This document shows positions 50,150 to 63,552 of a DNA stretch of 64,000 nucleotides, piece after piece. The notes under the pieces were generated by a model. That model made no database searches and had not been told where the DNA came from. It saw only the letters and a program-made list of their open reading frames with translations. The position numbers were made by a program, and so were the translations under genes. Where the stretch lies: contig OZ316898.1 in NCBI GenBank assembly GCA_973895155.1, forward strand, positions 17,608,001 through 17,672,000, in the 5' to 3' direction. The DNA comes from Marsupella aquatica (Eukaryota; Marchantiophyta). How positions within the stretch are numbered: position 1 is the stretch's first letter; each line of letters begins with the position of its first letter.

Positions 50150-50425
50150 AGATCTCCCTAGAAATGCTGAGAGCCGTTAATTATGTATAAGATAATGATG
50201 GTTTAGGCGCAGGGTTTATATATAAGATAATGACTATCTAGGCACTGGGTGACTAGTTCGTCCTGTCTGTATTTATGTATAAGATATAAGATCAAATGAT
50301 GGTCTAGGCACAGGGTTATATATAAGATAATGATGATCTAAGCACTTTTATGTATAAGATATAAGATCAAATGATGGTCTAGGCACAGGGTTATATATAA
50401 GATAATGATGATCTAAGCACTAGTC
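50150..50425. repeat. Tandem array based on tataagataatgatg
   Basis: At least four interleaved units of atgtataagata(taagatca)aatgatggtctaggc type occur, followed by acagggttatatataagata. Two roughly 74-bp units at about 50272 and 50347 are nearly identical. Confidence 0.85.
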
Positions 50426-51156
50426 TGTAAGTAACCCTGTGACCAGAAAGTGAAGAAAAGCTGACCGGCCGTAGCCAAGTCCAAAAAAGTGTCGAGGCCA
50501 TGATATCAAGTAGGCACTTTAGAATTCTAAATTTCAAGAAGTGAAGATGACTTGTCTTGTGCGTTACCAACTCATTCTAACATTCGTAACTATAACTCTT
50601 GGAGTTAACACACCCCTGAACTACATCCACCTTGACTAGCTGTTGTCGCAGGGACAACCAAATGAGAATTGCATATCCTGTGAGAGGTGGGGCCTTCAAA
50701 GTGCCTCAGACTTCACTCGTTGCATGCACACAGATTCCTGACTACATCCGACGGGCTCCAAAGGTCAAAGGAAACATAGATCTGGCCTGGCTCGGGACTC
50801 GAATTCTGTCTGGGGACTTGAATTATCTTTTCAGGTTTCAACATCAGACAAGAGACCAGGACAGAGAGCTCATGTAAAATGTATTCCACCGTAGTCTAGA
50901 TTTTCAGTCACTTCCAGGAAACCGACTGCGACAAACCCCTTCACCTGTGCGTGCTGAAGACAACACAAGTAACCGATAATGCTTCCCAGAACGAAAGCTT
51001 TCTGCAATTATGACTCCAACTTCGTGCCATGAAAAGAACAAGGCACACCTGAAAATGTTTCCTTTGTCCCGGAACAGATATCACAGTTAAGGTACAGTGG
51101 TCCACCAACATTACACGTGATTACCCCGAACCCATCTTGATAGAAAGCAGAATGTA

Positions 51157-54100
51157 CTATGGCCCACCAAGGGTAGCTCCATTTGTTGTGATAATCCGAG
51201 CAGCCTCCACCAGAATTCCCTGCTCTACTAGAAGATAATCATTTTTACTCTGAACATAAGAAACAAGGCAGTTAGGTAGCACTTTGCATCCTAATCTCGA
51301 CATCAGACTTGACGCCTGCCAAGAAAGAATGAGCAATTGCGAATGACCTGTCTGCAGGCAAAATTGGATATTCGAACATTACTTTATATAAATCAGTTTT
51401 GATCAAATCACAAAGACTTACCATGGGCTTTATATTGCAGCTGACGGCAAGCTCCAATGCTGATGGGGAGAATTGTGAAATGTAACAGCGAGGCTTATCT
51501 TCCTCCAAGAAAACTTGGGGGTTTCGGTGGAGCATCTCTCGAATCTCCAGTGTGATAATTGGTACTTTCTCAAAATCCGTGAGGTGAATGGGTATTTTCG
51601 CCGCCAAATACTGCCATGGTGCTCGTGACTTATTGATTATCGCCTATTCATTGTCAATTGAGGAACGGAGACAGTGTGTCAGGAATAACTATCTTTCACA
51701 ACACTTGTTCAAATTGATGGTCCAAACTATCATCCATGTCTGAGTGGAGAAAAAAGAAAGTGGCTGATTACCGTCATACATTAAGACTACCATCTTCAAA
51801 TTCGCGACAGTATGGCCTGTTTCTACCACTACTCATTCCTGGACGGTCCCATCCCTTCCTCTGGCGTCCAAACACAAGATTCTCTTTCGTTAAAGTAATA
51901 GAGTGTCACATACTTGGCTTGTAAAAAAGGCGTTGGGGACCATAATTGGCTTCTTTTCAAGATTTAATAGGCGTGTTGAGATCATGCCCACCTCCTCCAC
52001 CTTTCCCTCCACTGCCCCTGCCTGGAAGCAAACCCCCATGCATTATACTTGTGAGATCTACTATATATGGACTAAGTCAAAGGACATGGTTACGCAAGAG
52101 TCAGCCAATGATGACATGACAGCTTGATCAGGATGAGAAGGGGTTAGCAACAGCGGATCTAGCAAAGCCTCGAGAATAATGAAAGGAGACGGCACAAGTT
52201 CAACAGACTAGCACCGTCCTTTCTGCCCTGCATTGCTTTTAGTCATATTGTTCATAATACAGACATTAGTAACACTCAAACGACCTAAAACCGTGATCAC
52301 TACAACAGAATCCATCAGCAGATTAAGATATGGACCATATCAACAGAACGACGACTACACATGAGAGAAGGAATTCTTTATAGCAAGCTTAACACAAAGG
52401 CGAGGAAGACAGAGCATCAACTTTGTGTTGTTAATGAAAATGTTACGTCAAAGACGAACCTTAATAACATCACCAACAGTGAATGGCTTGGAGAAAGACA
52501 GTGTTAATCCTGTAAGCAGGTTCGCTAAAATTTCTCTGGCAGCAAACGCTGTTGCTATACCTGGATTTGGAAGAGAAGTGAAAATTAGTATCAATGTACA
52601 CTTTTAACAAATTATTTGTCACGTGGTCTCTTGACCGAGAATGACGAGATAACCTTAGCCATTATTGTTATAAATAAATGCTGTGCACAAGGCTTATCAA
52701 CCTCCATGAAGAATGCCTTACCTCCAATGCCTCCAACTGTCAGTAGAGATGAAACAGCCACACCAGCAGCTTCAGCGAGACCCAGAGCTCCGATGAAGAG
52801 CAAAGCCAAAGAAGAGATCTTGTCGAATCCTAAGTAACGTTCTCTCTCTTCTTTAGTGACCTGTCGACCAGCTAGCAAGCGCTTAAATACATTGCTTTTC
52901 CAGCGGTGCAGAAACCAGACGACACATAGTACACTACCCCCACTCCAGAACTGGGTTAAGTATTGTGCAACTGTAGGACTTGGTGCAACAATCATACCGC
53001 TGCGTCCAAAGTGCAGGATACAGACGTCAGTCACATACAATGGTCGGAGATGAACAATAGAGAATTCTATCTGAGAAGCACTGCCAATGGAGCAGCCAAA
53101 TCAAACGGGCTATCAAAAATATGTAAAGGAGTGAGGACCATGAACGAAATTAGTCTGGGGTAAGAATCACATCCGTTGCAGATCTAATTGCAAAACCAGA
53201 ATAGCTAGCTGCTTGTAAAGCCACTGAGGGACAGGATCAGAACCAAATATTCAGTTGATAGCATCGAATCCCAAAAACCTTCTGTACTCCTTAACAATGA
53301 GGAATCAATTTTGATAGGAAAATGCGTCCTGGAATGTTGCATCCGGAGACAGTCAGTCAACCGCAAGTGAGTGCTGGAAAGGCTAGAGAGGAGAATGATG
53401 TGCAAGCTCACACTTGTAGCGCAGTTAAGAGGGTGGCAAACAGGCGGGCTGGGTCCTGCATTGCCTTCCACACACTCAGCTCATATGGGACTCTCTCTTC
53501 GTCAGAAGCCAATTGCCTTTCTTGTCCTTGCAGGAGAGCTGCAGAACCCTTCTCCACATACCCATGCATCTGACGAAGGACTCTGGGAAGTATTACCCAG
53601 GCTCCAGTGAATATGGTCACGGGCAGAGATATTTCTAGAATTGTAGGGTTAGCCTCTAGAAACTTCTTCACTGGTGGGGCAGCCGCATCAATTGCTTCCA
53701 CTACTGCCTTGGCAGAATCCACGATGCCATTGTAAGCAGCCTCAGCCCAATCGGTCGCACTCTTTACTCCATTCTCAGCACCTTCTGTTGATCCATCTTT
53801 CCGTTCATTTTCACAAAATCCGAACAATTTAGTCGAGTAGCTTACAGAAGTGGACAGATCCCTGGCTACTGCCCCAAACTGAAGTGATAGTTGAAGAAGT
53901 TCTCTACAAAACTTACAATTTGGTGACTCTGAAAATTCTAGAGCCGTATTTCGCGATGACTAAAGATGACCTCCATGATACGAACATTCCGTTCTGTGTC
54001 TCAGTTCAGAAGGGAAAGTAATGTGAACACGAAATCAAAAGTGAGAAAGTCATACCGGATGACGAGGTGAGAGTCACATTGCCTGGTGTATTGCTGCTGC

Positions 54101-54533
54101 CAGAAGCAAAACCCCGGGAGCCCATCAAAATGAAAGGGTGGAGCCCGAAGATTGACGAATTTGCGCTCCGCGACTGATGAGTCCATCTTAGCTCCGGAAG
54201 CTTCAATTTTGGAGTCTCAATTAACGACACATTGTTGCTCACCCTCCACCTCTCAGAACGACAGCTCGTGACTGAAGTGCCTAACCCCGAAGAATGGGCC
54301 TCTTCTCCTCCATTCCACCCACAAGGAGAGGGGAAACGCTGAGAAAACGCGGCTGCGGAGGGAGGATCATCTGAGTGATTCGAGGGCAACAAAACAGGGC
54401 ACTTGTCATCGAGCTGCTGCTGGCTGAGGAGAAAACCTCGGAGGCTGCCACTCGAGAAACGAAAATCCGGCCCAGAGGTTTTTACAATTATTCTCCTCAG
54501 CCCGTTGAGGATGGAAGTACCTGACCGTGCCAT
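51157..54533 (-). CDS. MSL1: MSL1-like mechanosensitive (MscS) channel, 625 aa
   Basis: Seven exons: 54533-54056, 53928-53412, 53080-52722, 52560-52460, 52021-51914, 51643-51422, 51249-51157, phases consistent (a slightly different exon 2/3 junction, 53414/53070, is also in frame). Start is the first in-frame ATG (MARSGTSILNGLRRIIVKTS), a good mitochondrial-type presequence. Membrane segments: about residues 226-245 (ILEISLPVTIFTGAWVILP), WSGGSVLCVVWFLHR, SSLALLFIGALGLAEAAGVA. The MscS pore region follows: VSSLLTVGGIGGIATAFAA, REILANLLTGLTLSFSKPF, then beta-domain VEEVGMISTRLLNLEKKPIM with VPNAFFTSQ and KSRAPWQYLAAKIPI. It ends VEAARIITTNGATLGGP. Arabidopsis MSL1 is in the inner mitochondrial membrane and dissipates excess membrane potential or osmotic stress. 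The 170-residue N-terminus is longer than usual. Confidence 0.9.
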
Positions 54534-57161
54534 TGGAAGTACTGTACGGTAACTAGCTCTGCAGCATTTCCCTGGATGGGTCCATCGTTGCTCCGCAAGC
54601 TTCAATTTTGGAGTCTCTAGTGGGTTTTGAGCATCCCTGGGAAGTTGAACGGCCACGTAAGTCCTGATTCCTCCACCATTGGCGTTAGACTCAAAGTGGG
54701 TCTTCACGACATGATGCGAATGCCCTAAGGTATTTACTGTATAGCAATTCAACCTGTGATAGTCTGGACATTTGTTTTCAATACCTCTCGGAGGCGATAC
54801 TCAGCGCGAGTCTCCCATCGAGAGAGATTGTGGCCCTTCTCTAAAGAGCCTGTGATCAGAACAGTGATTACTCCAAATCAGTCAGCTGGAAGCACACCGA
54901 ACGCGATGGAGTGGGAGAAATTCCAGCGTTACAGTTGAGAGGAAGTCGTAGATCGCTCTCTTCGTGCCGGTTCATGTCGGTTGACTGTCAGCGCACCCTT
55001 ACGAACTGTGGCACGGATCAAGTGCAGGACAGAGAAAATTCAGATCGCTACAAGTGATGAATTATGAGCGTAGAAGCAGATCGGGAATGGCAGAAAATTT
55101 GCCGATGTGGGCAGTAACGAAAGCAACTTGTCAAGATGTTGGCGGCAAAATCTTTGCGAATTTGAGGGAGAAAGACACTCTTGACAGTAGCTCGACCAAG
55201 GACATGTGGCGTTTTGAGACATGCACCTAAGACTCTGGGAGAAGCTTCAGTAAGTTCCTTGCATTCTGAAATACATTGAAGTCCTTAAACCCTGCTCAAC
55301 GGTACGTACCTTGATATGGGGCGCTTGACAGGTGTTCATGTCTGGTCCGGTTCGAGTTTGGATCTCTACGCGACAGGTCAGAGATGGGCGTGGCCTTTAC
55401 ATTGGTTAGTTCTTTTGGTGGACGCGACTACTGTCCTACTGTAAGCGAAAGGTGCACCAAGAGAGTGTTACAGCAATGGCCTTTCAAATGCCGGTCTTTC
55501 TTCGTGGGATTAGAGTTTCGACCAAGAGAGTTTAACAGCAACGGCCCTTCAAATCGACTCACGATTGGTTTGCATGCCAGTCTTCCTTTCTTCGAGGGGT
55601 TAGAGTAGACTCTCGCTGATGGACTACTGGTCAAGGGCGGTCCAACTTCATTAACTTTCGGCAGCATGTCAGTCTTTTTTAGTCGTGGAATTGTTGAATT
55701 GGATCCGAGACTCGGTAGGAGTTGAATTAAAGCTAGTACTGCATCAATGGTGGTTCAAATTCACTCTGTTGGTTTTTATTCATGTCTTCCTGCTTTCCTT
55801 CATGAGATAGGGTAAGTCAGCGAGTGGAGTACATCAGGGGGATATCATAGGAGAGTCGAGGGTTGTAAACCGGGTTGACAAGAATGGTTATGGCTCTTCC
55901 TATGCCCAAATGGTATATGGAAAGTGGCCATACACCTCTCTCAGCCAACTTAAGTATTAGAACAGATTTTCAATACTGCAAAACGTACTTTTCAAGCAAA
56001 GAATTAATTGTCCCCAACATAGCCATTCTACTGTCACCAAACATGCAAATATGATATGTTCGCCAACAATATCTTACACCTTCAAGTGCTAGAATATATT
56101 GATCTCGTGGATAGTGCTTGAACCTAAAAGGAGGCAGCAGATGCTACCAGGGCCATTCCAAGAACACACCCCAGTTTCTACCTGGAGTCAACTAAAGCAG
56201 CCCTACTCTTCTTCTTTTTCCCCAACCATCCGAGACTAAACAGCTCGCACTCTCAGAAACATCGTCTCCGAGTCCTACAAGTAATTTGAAAGAATAACAA
56301 ATATTCAACTGATATAGATATCGAGTCCTAAATCCTTTCCAGGCACCACAAGGACATTTCTTCTCTTTGAGCCCTATACACCAAAGAGTCTCCCGCTCAG
56401 ATAGTCGTAAAGCCTTCCGCCTTCATTTCTGCACAAATGCAGCAGATTTTCGTATGAGAAATAGACCAAGACGTCGCAAAAATCCTCTATAGTAAAGGAT
56501 AACTAAACCCTGGGCATCATGCTTAACAGTTTTCACGTTGCAAACAAATTGCGTCCATCAATGACTATGAGTCACTTTCAGATGAAGGAGTTAGAGTCAT
56601 TGATATGGCCACTTACCAATCTGAAACCATTCAAAAATGACTGAATCACGGTCCCATATGGTTCGCAAATGTCGACATCTACAAAATATTACTGCAACTG
56701 GGCCATGCAAGTACATAAGAAAGGATCCTTCAATGTCGCTGCTATTATAACCAAATCCGCAGGTGCTAGTGCTTATCCACATCTCTACCATCACATACAC
56801 TCTTGTAATCATACAACTTACGAACAAACCCAAACAATTATACCAGGCTGGTATTGTATCAATGTATACCATTCAAAATGTTTGCAACACGAAGCACTCA
56901 GAATCCAAGGCATAATGCTCGTCAAACTGTCGTCAGCCGGATGAATCTTTTGAAGAACCTTGACAAGCACTGACGACCACCTTTGTCATAGAGCTGTGCG
57001 TTGACTTTGTAGACTGTCTGCATTCATAAGTCGACTTCTGGTCTACTGTGCGGACAGAAAGGAGGAGTACCAAGTGGCTGCTTGTAACCAGATGATGTTT
57101 ATGCAAGATGCGACAGACAATTTTATTGGACAAACTAGGACCAAGAGGCATTCAACTGTTG
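54534..57161. other. Region between the MSL1-like and SNAPC4-like genes
   Basis: Both neighbours are on the minus strand, so this is the MSL1 upstream region and the SNAPC4 3' side. Just upstream of the MSL1 start a stop-free in-frame stretch includes a second copy of a coding segment. At 55440-55620 accaagagagt(g/t)t(t)aacagcaa(t/c)ggcc is repeated. No RNA gene or further protein gene is recognised. Confidence 0.5.
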
Positions 57162-60100
57162 TCATCCATTTTGATCAGCTGAAAGCCCCGGTTTGGATAT
57201 GCGAGAACCATTTGAGACCTCCTCAGGTTTCTTCCATGGTAGAGCACCCCTCATCCTAGCAGGCCGTTTACTCCTTGGCTTCTTCACCGCTGCCAAAGGA
57301 ACGGAACCAATGTCCCCTTTGTTCGTTCCGTTCTTTACTGCATTTCGGATGGAGGACCCAGAACCCAAACATGTCGCTCCTTGAGACAAAAGGTTTGTCA
57401 CCCCTTGAGGCCCCGCATCTATCACTTCATTAGACTCGTAAGGTGCTCCCCGTTGAGATCTTACAGATATTCTTTTTGACTTTCTCACTGCTGCCGAAGA
57501 AACAGAGCCCCTACCCGCTTTGTTCGTTCCAACGTTATCTGCGGTTTGAGTAGAGCCGTGATATGTCGTCCTTTGAGGGCCCAAATCTGTTGTCACTTGA
57601 GACCCAAAATACTTCATCACTTGCGATTTCGATACTAATGCCCCCGGAGACTCAAAATATGTTCTCTCTTGAGAACCCAAGTTTGTCATCTCTTGGAACC
57701 CCAAACTAATCCTCCCTTGAACATTCGAGTCTGCCAGCCCTTGAGATCCCACATCTGTCGGTCCATGAGACCCGAAATATGTCATATCCTCAGGCCCCAA
57801 ATCTGTCATCCCTGAGGACCCCACATTGGCATTCCCTTGGGATCCCAAAGATGCCCTCCCTTGAGATGACGAAGCTGTCTTTCCTTGAGACTCAAAACCC
57901 GTAGTCCCTTGAGACCCCAAATCTGCTCCTCCTAGAGATCCCAAGTACGTCGTGCCTTCGGACAAAAGTTCTTGCACCCCTCGTAAAAATGGCCACGAAA
58001 GAACTGCTCTAGTCGCAGATGCCACCTCTTCATCTTCGAGAGAAAAGTGCCCGTTGCCCGAATTCGACATGCTCATCCCTTTTTGGCGAGAATCTCCATC
58101 ACTGACGTTCAATAAGCGTTCACACGTATTTGACTCTTCATCAGAAGATTTCCTTGACACCGCCTTCGCTGCTAAAGACTCATTGGTCTCTGAGTCACCC
58201 AAAGGACGAAATTTGTCAACTACATCAGCGATCATCTCTGCACGTTCTTGTGTTCTAGTAGCATTGGAAGACCTCTGAACCCGATTGTCCTCTTCAGCAC
58301 GAAGGCATTTGCAGTAGCTTTCAAGAGATTGAACCAGGTCAAGAAATGAAACGATTTCTGGTCCAACTGATTGCACTTCTCGTGAAGTGTCCTGAGAGGG
58401 ACTGACCGGGAGGCTTCGATTCAACCTGGTGACTTTTAACTTAGACCTTCTGGAAGGACCAATAGGTTCAGCAATGTGTTCTGCCTTGCGTTTCCTCCCT
58501 TTATCTGATTTGTTCGAAGGGTCACTAGCATCAACAATCCGTGAAGGCATCCTTCTTGTCCTCTTCCCTGACCTGTTCCAATCGTCCGAAGGGTCAGAAC
58601 CAGGCAGTCTCTTCCGTTTCGTCCTCTCACTGGACCTGTTTATATTACCCAGCTCAGTGTTAACAGAGCCTGGTCTTGCTTCAGAAAATTCATTATCTGG
58701 ATCAATGATATCCATGAACTCGTTATTATTCAGAACATCCGGAGCAGACACGGCCCCGTCTTGCGAAGCCTTCCTGGCTCTTGCTAGTTTTCGTTTTAGA
58801 ATTCTGGCAGCTCGGCGCTCCCTGAAAGAATCATGAACTTGCCTAAATTAGTTGAAACACGTGAACTCAGATACTACATCTGTCCTCACTCTTTGAGATT
58901 CAAATGGGAAGAAATATTTTTCCGAGAAGATTTCCATTCATCTAGTTCTCCTACTCTTGCGAACTTCATTCTTGTATGAGAAAATCAGTTAGTAAACCCA
59001 AGCTTTGGGGTTCAAGCTTAGGAGGCCTTGCAACAGCTTTGAGAGAAATTAAAATTAGTCATATCGCGTAGCGAAGTCCTGGAAAAGTCAAGAACCCACC
59101 TCGCAGCATTAGCTACCATATCACCACCACCACTCCCCATGGTATCTCCCCGCTGTTTGTCCGTCACCTGTTTCTTGCCAGCAGGCTTTCTAGGAGGCAC
59201 CTGAAAATCCATGCCTTTTGAGATGAAGTCCTGTGGGCCTAGTCTTGGTCTTTCCTTCTTGCGACCCTGAAAATTTCCAACGAGTGCAGTGCGTCGAATA
59301 TGGACAGCCCTTTGAAACTCAGGTTGATCCTCTGGGTGTAAGAACTTCCACCGTCTGCAAGAAAAATGTGTCAAAATTTGCACACGAATGTGGGAGACAG
59401 CCAAACTTAATATTCGCTTGATCTCCAAAATAGTGTACTCGAGAGATGAGGGAAAGAAATACATTTTTGCTAACACTTATCCTAGCAGTGATAAGAACAG
59501 TCCATGAAAAAACCAATTGAAAGGAAGACCCATCTCTCGGTTCACCAGAGATTCGCAAGAAATAAAAAATACTTTATAGCATGTAGAAAGATACAAGAGT
59601 CAGAGACCGTACCGGCAACATTGATTATCAGTCCGAATCTTCAGGTCATTGGCCACTGCTGCCCAACGATGTGGTCCATGCCTAGCCACGGATTCTTCCA
59701 ATATCCTATCCTCGTCTTCTGTCCATTCCCCAAGTTTAATGCTAGGATCAAGGACATTACACCACCTGCAAGAGACAGCGAAATTTGAGACTCCAATAGA
59801 AACAAACCGAGGATGCGAATGGCATTAGTGAGTCTCTCGCAGCACATGGGCCCACTGATCCTGGGAAAGAGGGCCATAGCTTTTTGATGTCATGCAATTA
59901 GGAAACCAAAAGAAAAGTCCATGAGCAGGCTTAGCGATGAAAACTATCACTGCATGAGCATGCAGGTTCACTTGAAAATCTGAAGTAATGAATAAATTTC
60001 TCAACTATTAGAAAGAAATGATCGACACTCCAACATTTCCGCTAACATCCTTGGTATCTGAGACAAATATGTTCACACCTTTCCCTACACTGTAAGTCAG

Positions 60101-63100
60101 TGCGTCCAGGGACATGCTCCGCAATCTGTCTCCACTTTTTGGGTCCATATACAGACACTGCCCATTTTAGCCGTTTGTCCTCCTCCACTGACCACCTTCC
60201 CCTTTTCTTCTTAGTTGGGTGCAGTACTTTGTACCACCTGCAAAAACAAACAAGGTCGTTTAAGCTGATGTCTCTCAATACAGCGGGAGTGGATACTAAG
60301 GTTGTAAACGTCATTCGAGACGCAGAAATGTGAAAGGCGTCATTCGAATCCTCAGTAGCATAAGTGACGATGAAACTCCTAACCTCATGAGACATTGACT
60401 GTTGTTCCTCCCTTCAAGACAAGCAGAGACTGCACTCCAATCATTCTCGCCCCACTCTCCCACAGCTGCACGTAGTCGATTATCTTCCTCTGGTGTCCAG
60501 TTGCTCCGCATGATGCTCGCATTCAAGCTGCGCTGGTATCTAGTTAAACACTCTGCTGGAGTCCTATTTGTTCCCAATTGTTCTGCAATCTTCTCCCAGC
60601 TACAAAAATCATGCTGCTGCGCGATACTCAGTAGCTTCTTGTCCTCCATCTTTTTCCAGAGGCCCTTGTTGATAAGGGAATCTTCATGATTGATCCATCT
60701 GCAACAGAAAATAACAATCAGGTGTGACCTTCTCGTGTTCGAACCTTAACGACTGGGGAAAACGCCAGAAAATTCGACATGCAGCCACAGGCTGATGCAA
60801 TGCAGTAGACCAATTCAAATTTAGAGCCTACCTAGTCCGACATTCTTCTGGCGTTCGGCCAACAACATACACTCTTGCCACCTCAGCCCAATCAATCCCA
60901 GGGACCGCATCCCTTATCTGCTGAGGGGAAAACTCCTTTCCCCCTATCTTGCTCATATAATCATCCAAACTGTTGAACTCTTCGTCTAGAGCATCTGCAT
61001 TGCTGGTGGCAACAGGAAAGCACGTCAAAACAGAAATCACAATCTGATACTCGAAGCCAAGAAAAGTTAAGATGCCCGAAAAACTCATGATATAACTCGA
61101 AACTTCTTAGTCCAACGACCTTTCATTCGAAATCAAGAGCCACACTGTGGCTTGAAATCACACGTCTACCTGAGAGCATCCATGGCTTGCCGGACAAGTA
61201 CTTCGTAAACCTGTTGTTTCAAACCTTTGGCAAGCTCTGTCCTTTCATCGTTTGACCAGCGTCTACAAGGAAAGGTAAAAGCAACTTTTTTCTGCAATTT
61301 CTTGTAGATCTCCGCATCTGGGTTTTCCGGAGGCCCACATGTCTGCAAATCACTGACTGTCTGCCAAACATATTCAGTCAGGTGATGTAGCAAAATCTCA
61401 ATATGCTGACTTCTCGTGAAACATTATCTCTTACAATAATACAGGAGTTGAAAACATCATAAGATACTCCACCTGTTTGCGAGTATTCCATTTCAACATG
61501 CAGAATTACGATTCCAAATAATTATTGCGAAAACGTGAATAGAAAATTGCTTTTCTACGGAGCAAGCTCAACCTGGTATCCCTCTCTTGCAAAGGGTCCA
61601 AAAACCGCAGGTTACCAAATTATCATTCAGATTATTAGAAACTTGAATTTGTATATAGCTCCATGCATTCAGCTAACAGAAATTGTCGAATCAACTCTAA
61701 TTGTAATGCTTGCATTCAGCTCAAAATATCGCTTCAATATTTACTTGCACTCTGAATTCGGCTCAAACAGACTGTTAAAGTAAACATGGAAAGATTGATG
61801 TTGAAGTGAGATATTGCAAACCATGGATTCCTGTAAACAGTGACCAGCTGACAAAAATATCAAGGTTGGGATCGGAGGATAACCTTGATACTTGAGTCAC
61901 AGGAGGTGTTTTGCGATGCGGGAGTTTTAGCAGCAATAAGCCTGACGGACGGGTTGGCCTGGTCCGTGAAGAATCCAGCAAACCGCCGGTTGCAATACTT
62001 TTCAAAATCAACGAGGGACCTCACCCGCTTTTGTAGCACTGCATTCTCTTTTTGCTTTGCTTCTATTTGACTTAATGCATTTCTCAACGTCTTTTGATAT
62101 TGTCTATTTTTCTTCAAAGCCTCTGTAAGGACACGCGCGCTTTCCGGGTGACTGTAAATTTTCGTATCCTCTGGCGTTGCGCTCAGATTGTTATCCCCAT
62201 GCTCGACTGAAACTCCTTCCAGTCGTCCTGCAGGACTAGCATCACCATACAGGACATCCCCATCTGTTTCATTCCAATTCCCAGGAAGGAACGAGGCGAT
62301 TGAACTTCCAATCTCGTCACCCTGCTCGACGCCTATCTCAGATGTTGTTTGGGGGCTGAAACCCCCTTCTCCTTCTCCCACATTTCCGCCTGGCTCGCCT
62401 CCTGGATCCATGTGTCTCCAACATCTCAATGAAACCAATTGATGAATCGAACTATTCATTCAAAGCTGCCACGGGAAGAATAATCGGACCACTTCTACAT
62501 TTGCGGACAGTCTACAAGCAACTGGATCGAATCGATCCGGAAAGTGCAATATTGTGCCTCCTTCCTTGATCATTACCGTAAGCCGAAAGACTGAACTGTT
62601 GTTTTCTCTTCTGTTTCTTCATCTTTGTAAGCCCGAAGACTTTATTTTTGCCAGAATCAGAAGTGACTAGCGGAGAAGACTAGTCTCTCAAGACAAGTTA
62701 GTCATGCTGCATAGACGAAAAGTCGTACATTGACACAAAAGACTGGGTTTTTGTTTCTCTCTTCTGTTCGTTTTCCTCCAGAACCTTTCCAGAATCACAA
62801 ATGACAGAAAGTGGCGGAAGACTAGTCTCTCAAGACAAGCTAGTGATACTCCTTTGACAAAATGTGAGACCTCCATTGACATAAGCCCTCCACGGACGAC
62901 GTCTTTGTTAGTATGAGAAGATGACACGTAAAAGAAAATAATACGCATCCACACAACAAATACCTGGGCTAGCCTGCGGCGAAGGGATTGGATGGGACTT
63001 CTTGTCAGCCCTTAAATCTTCGTTCGTGTCCCTGGTTTCTTCCAGCTTCAGCGAGACCACTTCGGGAAGGCTTGGAACACTTGGAAGACTTGGAACGCTT

Positions 63101-63552
63101 GGAACGCCTCCACCCAATTCAGTCTTGTAGAGCTTTTCCACCGAGCGCAAAAGTTCCTCATCATCCTCTTCCTCGTCGCCTTCTTCTTCAGCTTCACTGA
63201 CGACACTATCCAACTTCTTGTCCCCCTTGGTCGCAGTTGCCGTCTTTCCGAACCATGGGGATTCCCCATACCCGAAGGACCCGTACTTGTTTTTTATTGA
63301 TAAAAAGAGCTCGTCGTCGTCTTCCTCTTCCATCTCCTCTTCTTCTTCCTCATCGTCGTTCTCCTCGAATGCTGGCGGAGTCTCCCCGGAGAGGATGCTC
63401 GCAGGAGTGGAGATGTACCCCGCATGACCAACCTCCAGCACGCACGCTCGCTTCAACGCATCAATGTGCTTCCGAAAATTTTCCCCCACTCCAGTCACAA
63501 TATCGTCGTCGTCCTCCGAGTCATCACCTCCTCCATCATTACGAATTGCCAT
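57162..63552 (-). CDS. MYB4R1: SNAPC4-like 4.5-repeat MYB (MYB4R1), 1,336 aa
   Basis: Nine exons: 63552-62964, 62401-61884, 61360-61170, 61002-60832, 60698-60384, 60237-60079, 59765-59613, 59354-59100, 58821-57162, all phases matching. Exon 3 holds the conserved pre-MYB block RRWSNDERTELAKGLKQQVY. Exons 4-8 encode a half repeat (IDWAEVARVYVVGRTPEECR) then four MYB repeats (SWEKIAEQLGTNRTPAECLT; WTPEEDNRLRAAVGEWGEND; RGRWSVEEDKRLKWAVSVYG; LGEWTEDEDRILEESVARHG), each with the third helix (for example GRTDLQCRERW) cut by introns at the same Arg. This is the SNAPc largest-subunit architecture. SNAPc binds the upstream sequence element and drives snRNA transcription by Pol II and III. The N-terminus is very acidic (residues 65-130). 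The 550-residue C-terminus is one exon and repeat-rich. Confidence 0.93.
57560..57960 (-). repeat. Degenerate 10-residue repeats in the SNAPC4-like C-terminus
   Basis: About a dozen imperfect units on the pattern (T)DLGSQGTT run in series, for example GSLGGADLGSQGTTGFESQG, RASLGSQGNANVGSSGMTDL and MTNLGSQERTYFES. In DNA this appears as a 30-bp period rich in ccc.aa..tgt. The stretch is polar and likely disordered. I know of no equivalent repeat in this family. Confidence 0.8.

Larger units (their letters stand above)
48431..51156. other. Gene-free repeat cluster
   Basis: Several tandem duplications and an inverted repeat fill this 2.7 kb (listed separately). Open frames in it, such as the overlapping ones at 49656-49980, simply follow repeated DNA. 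Near 50085-50104 the sequence caccagtgggagtgctc then TAA looks like the right end of a Harbinger-type MITE. No matching left end is seen. Confidence 0.5.
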
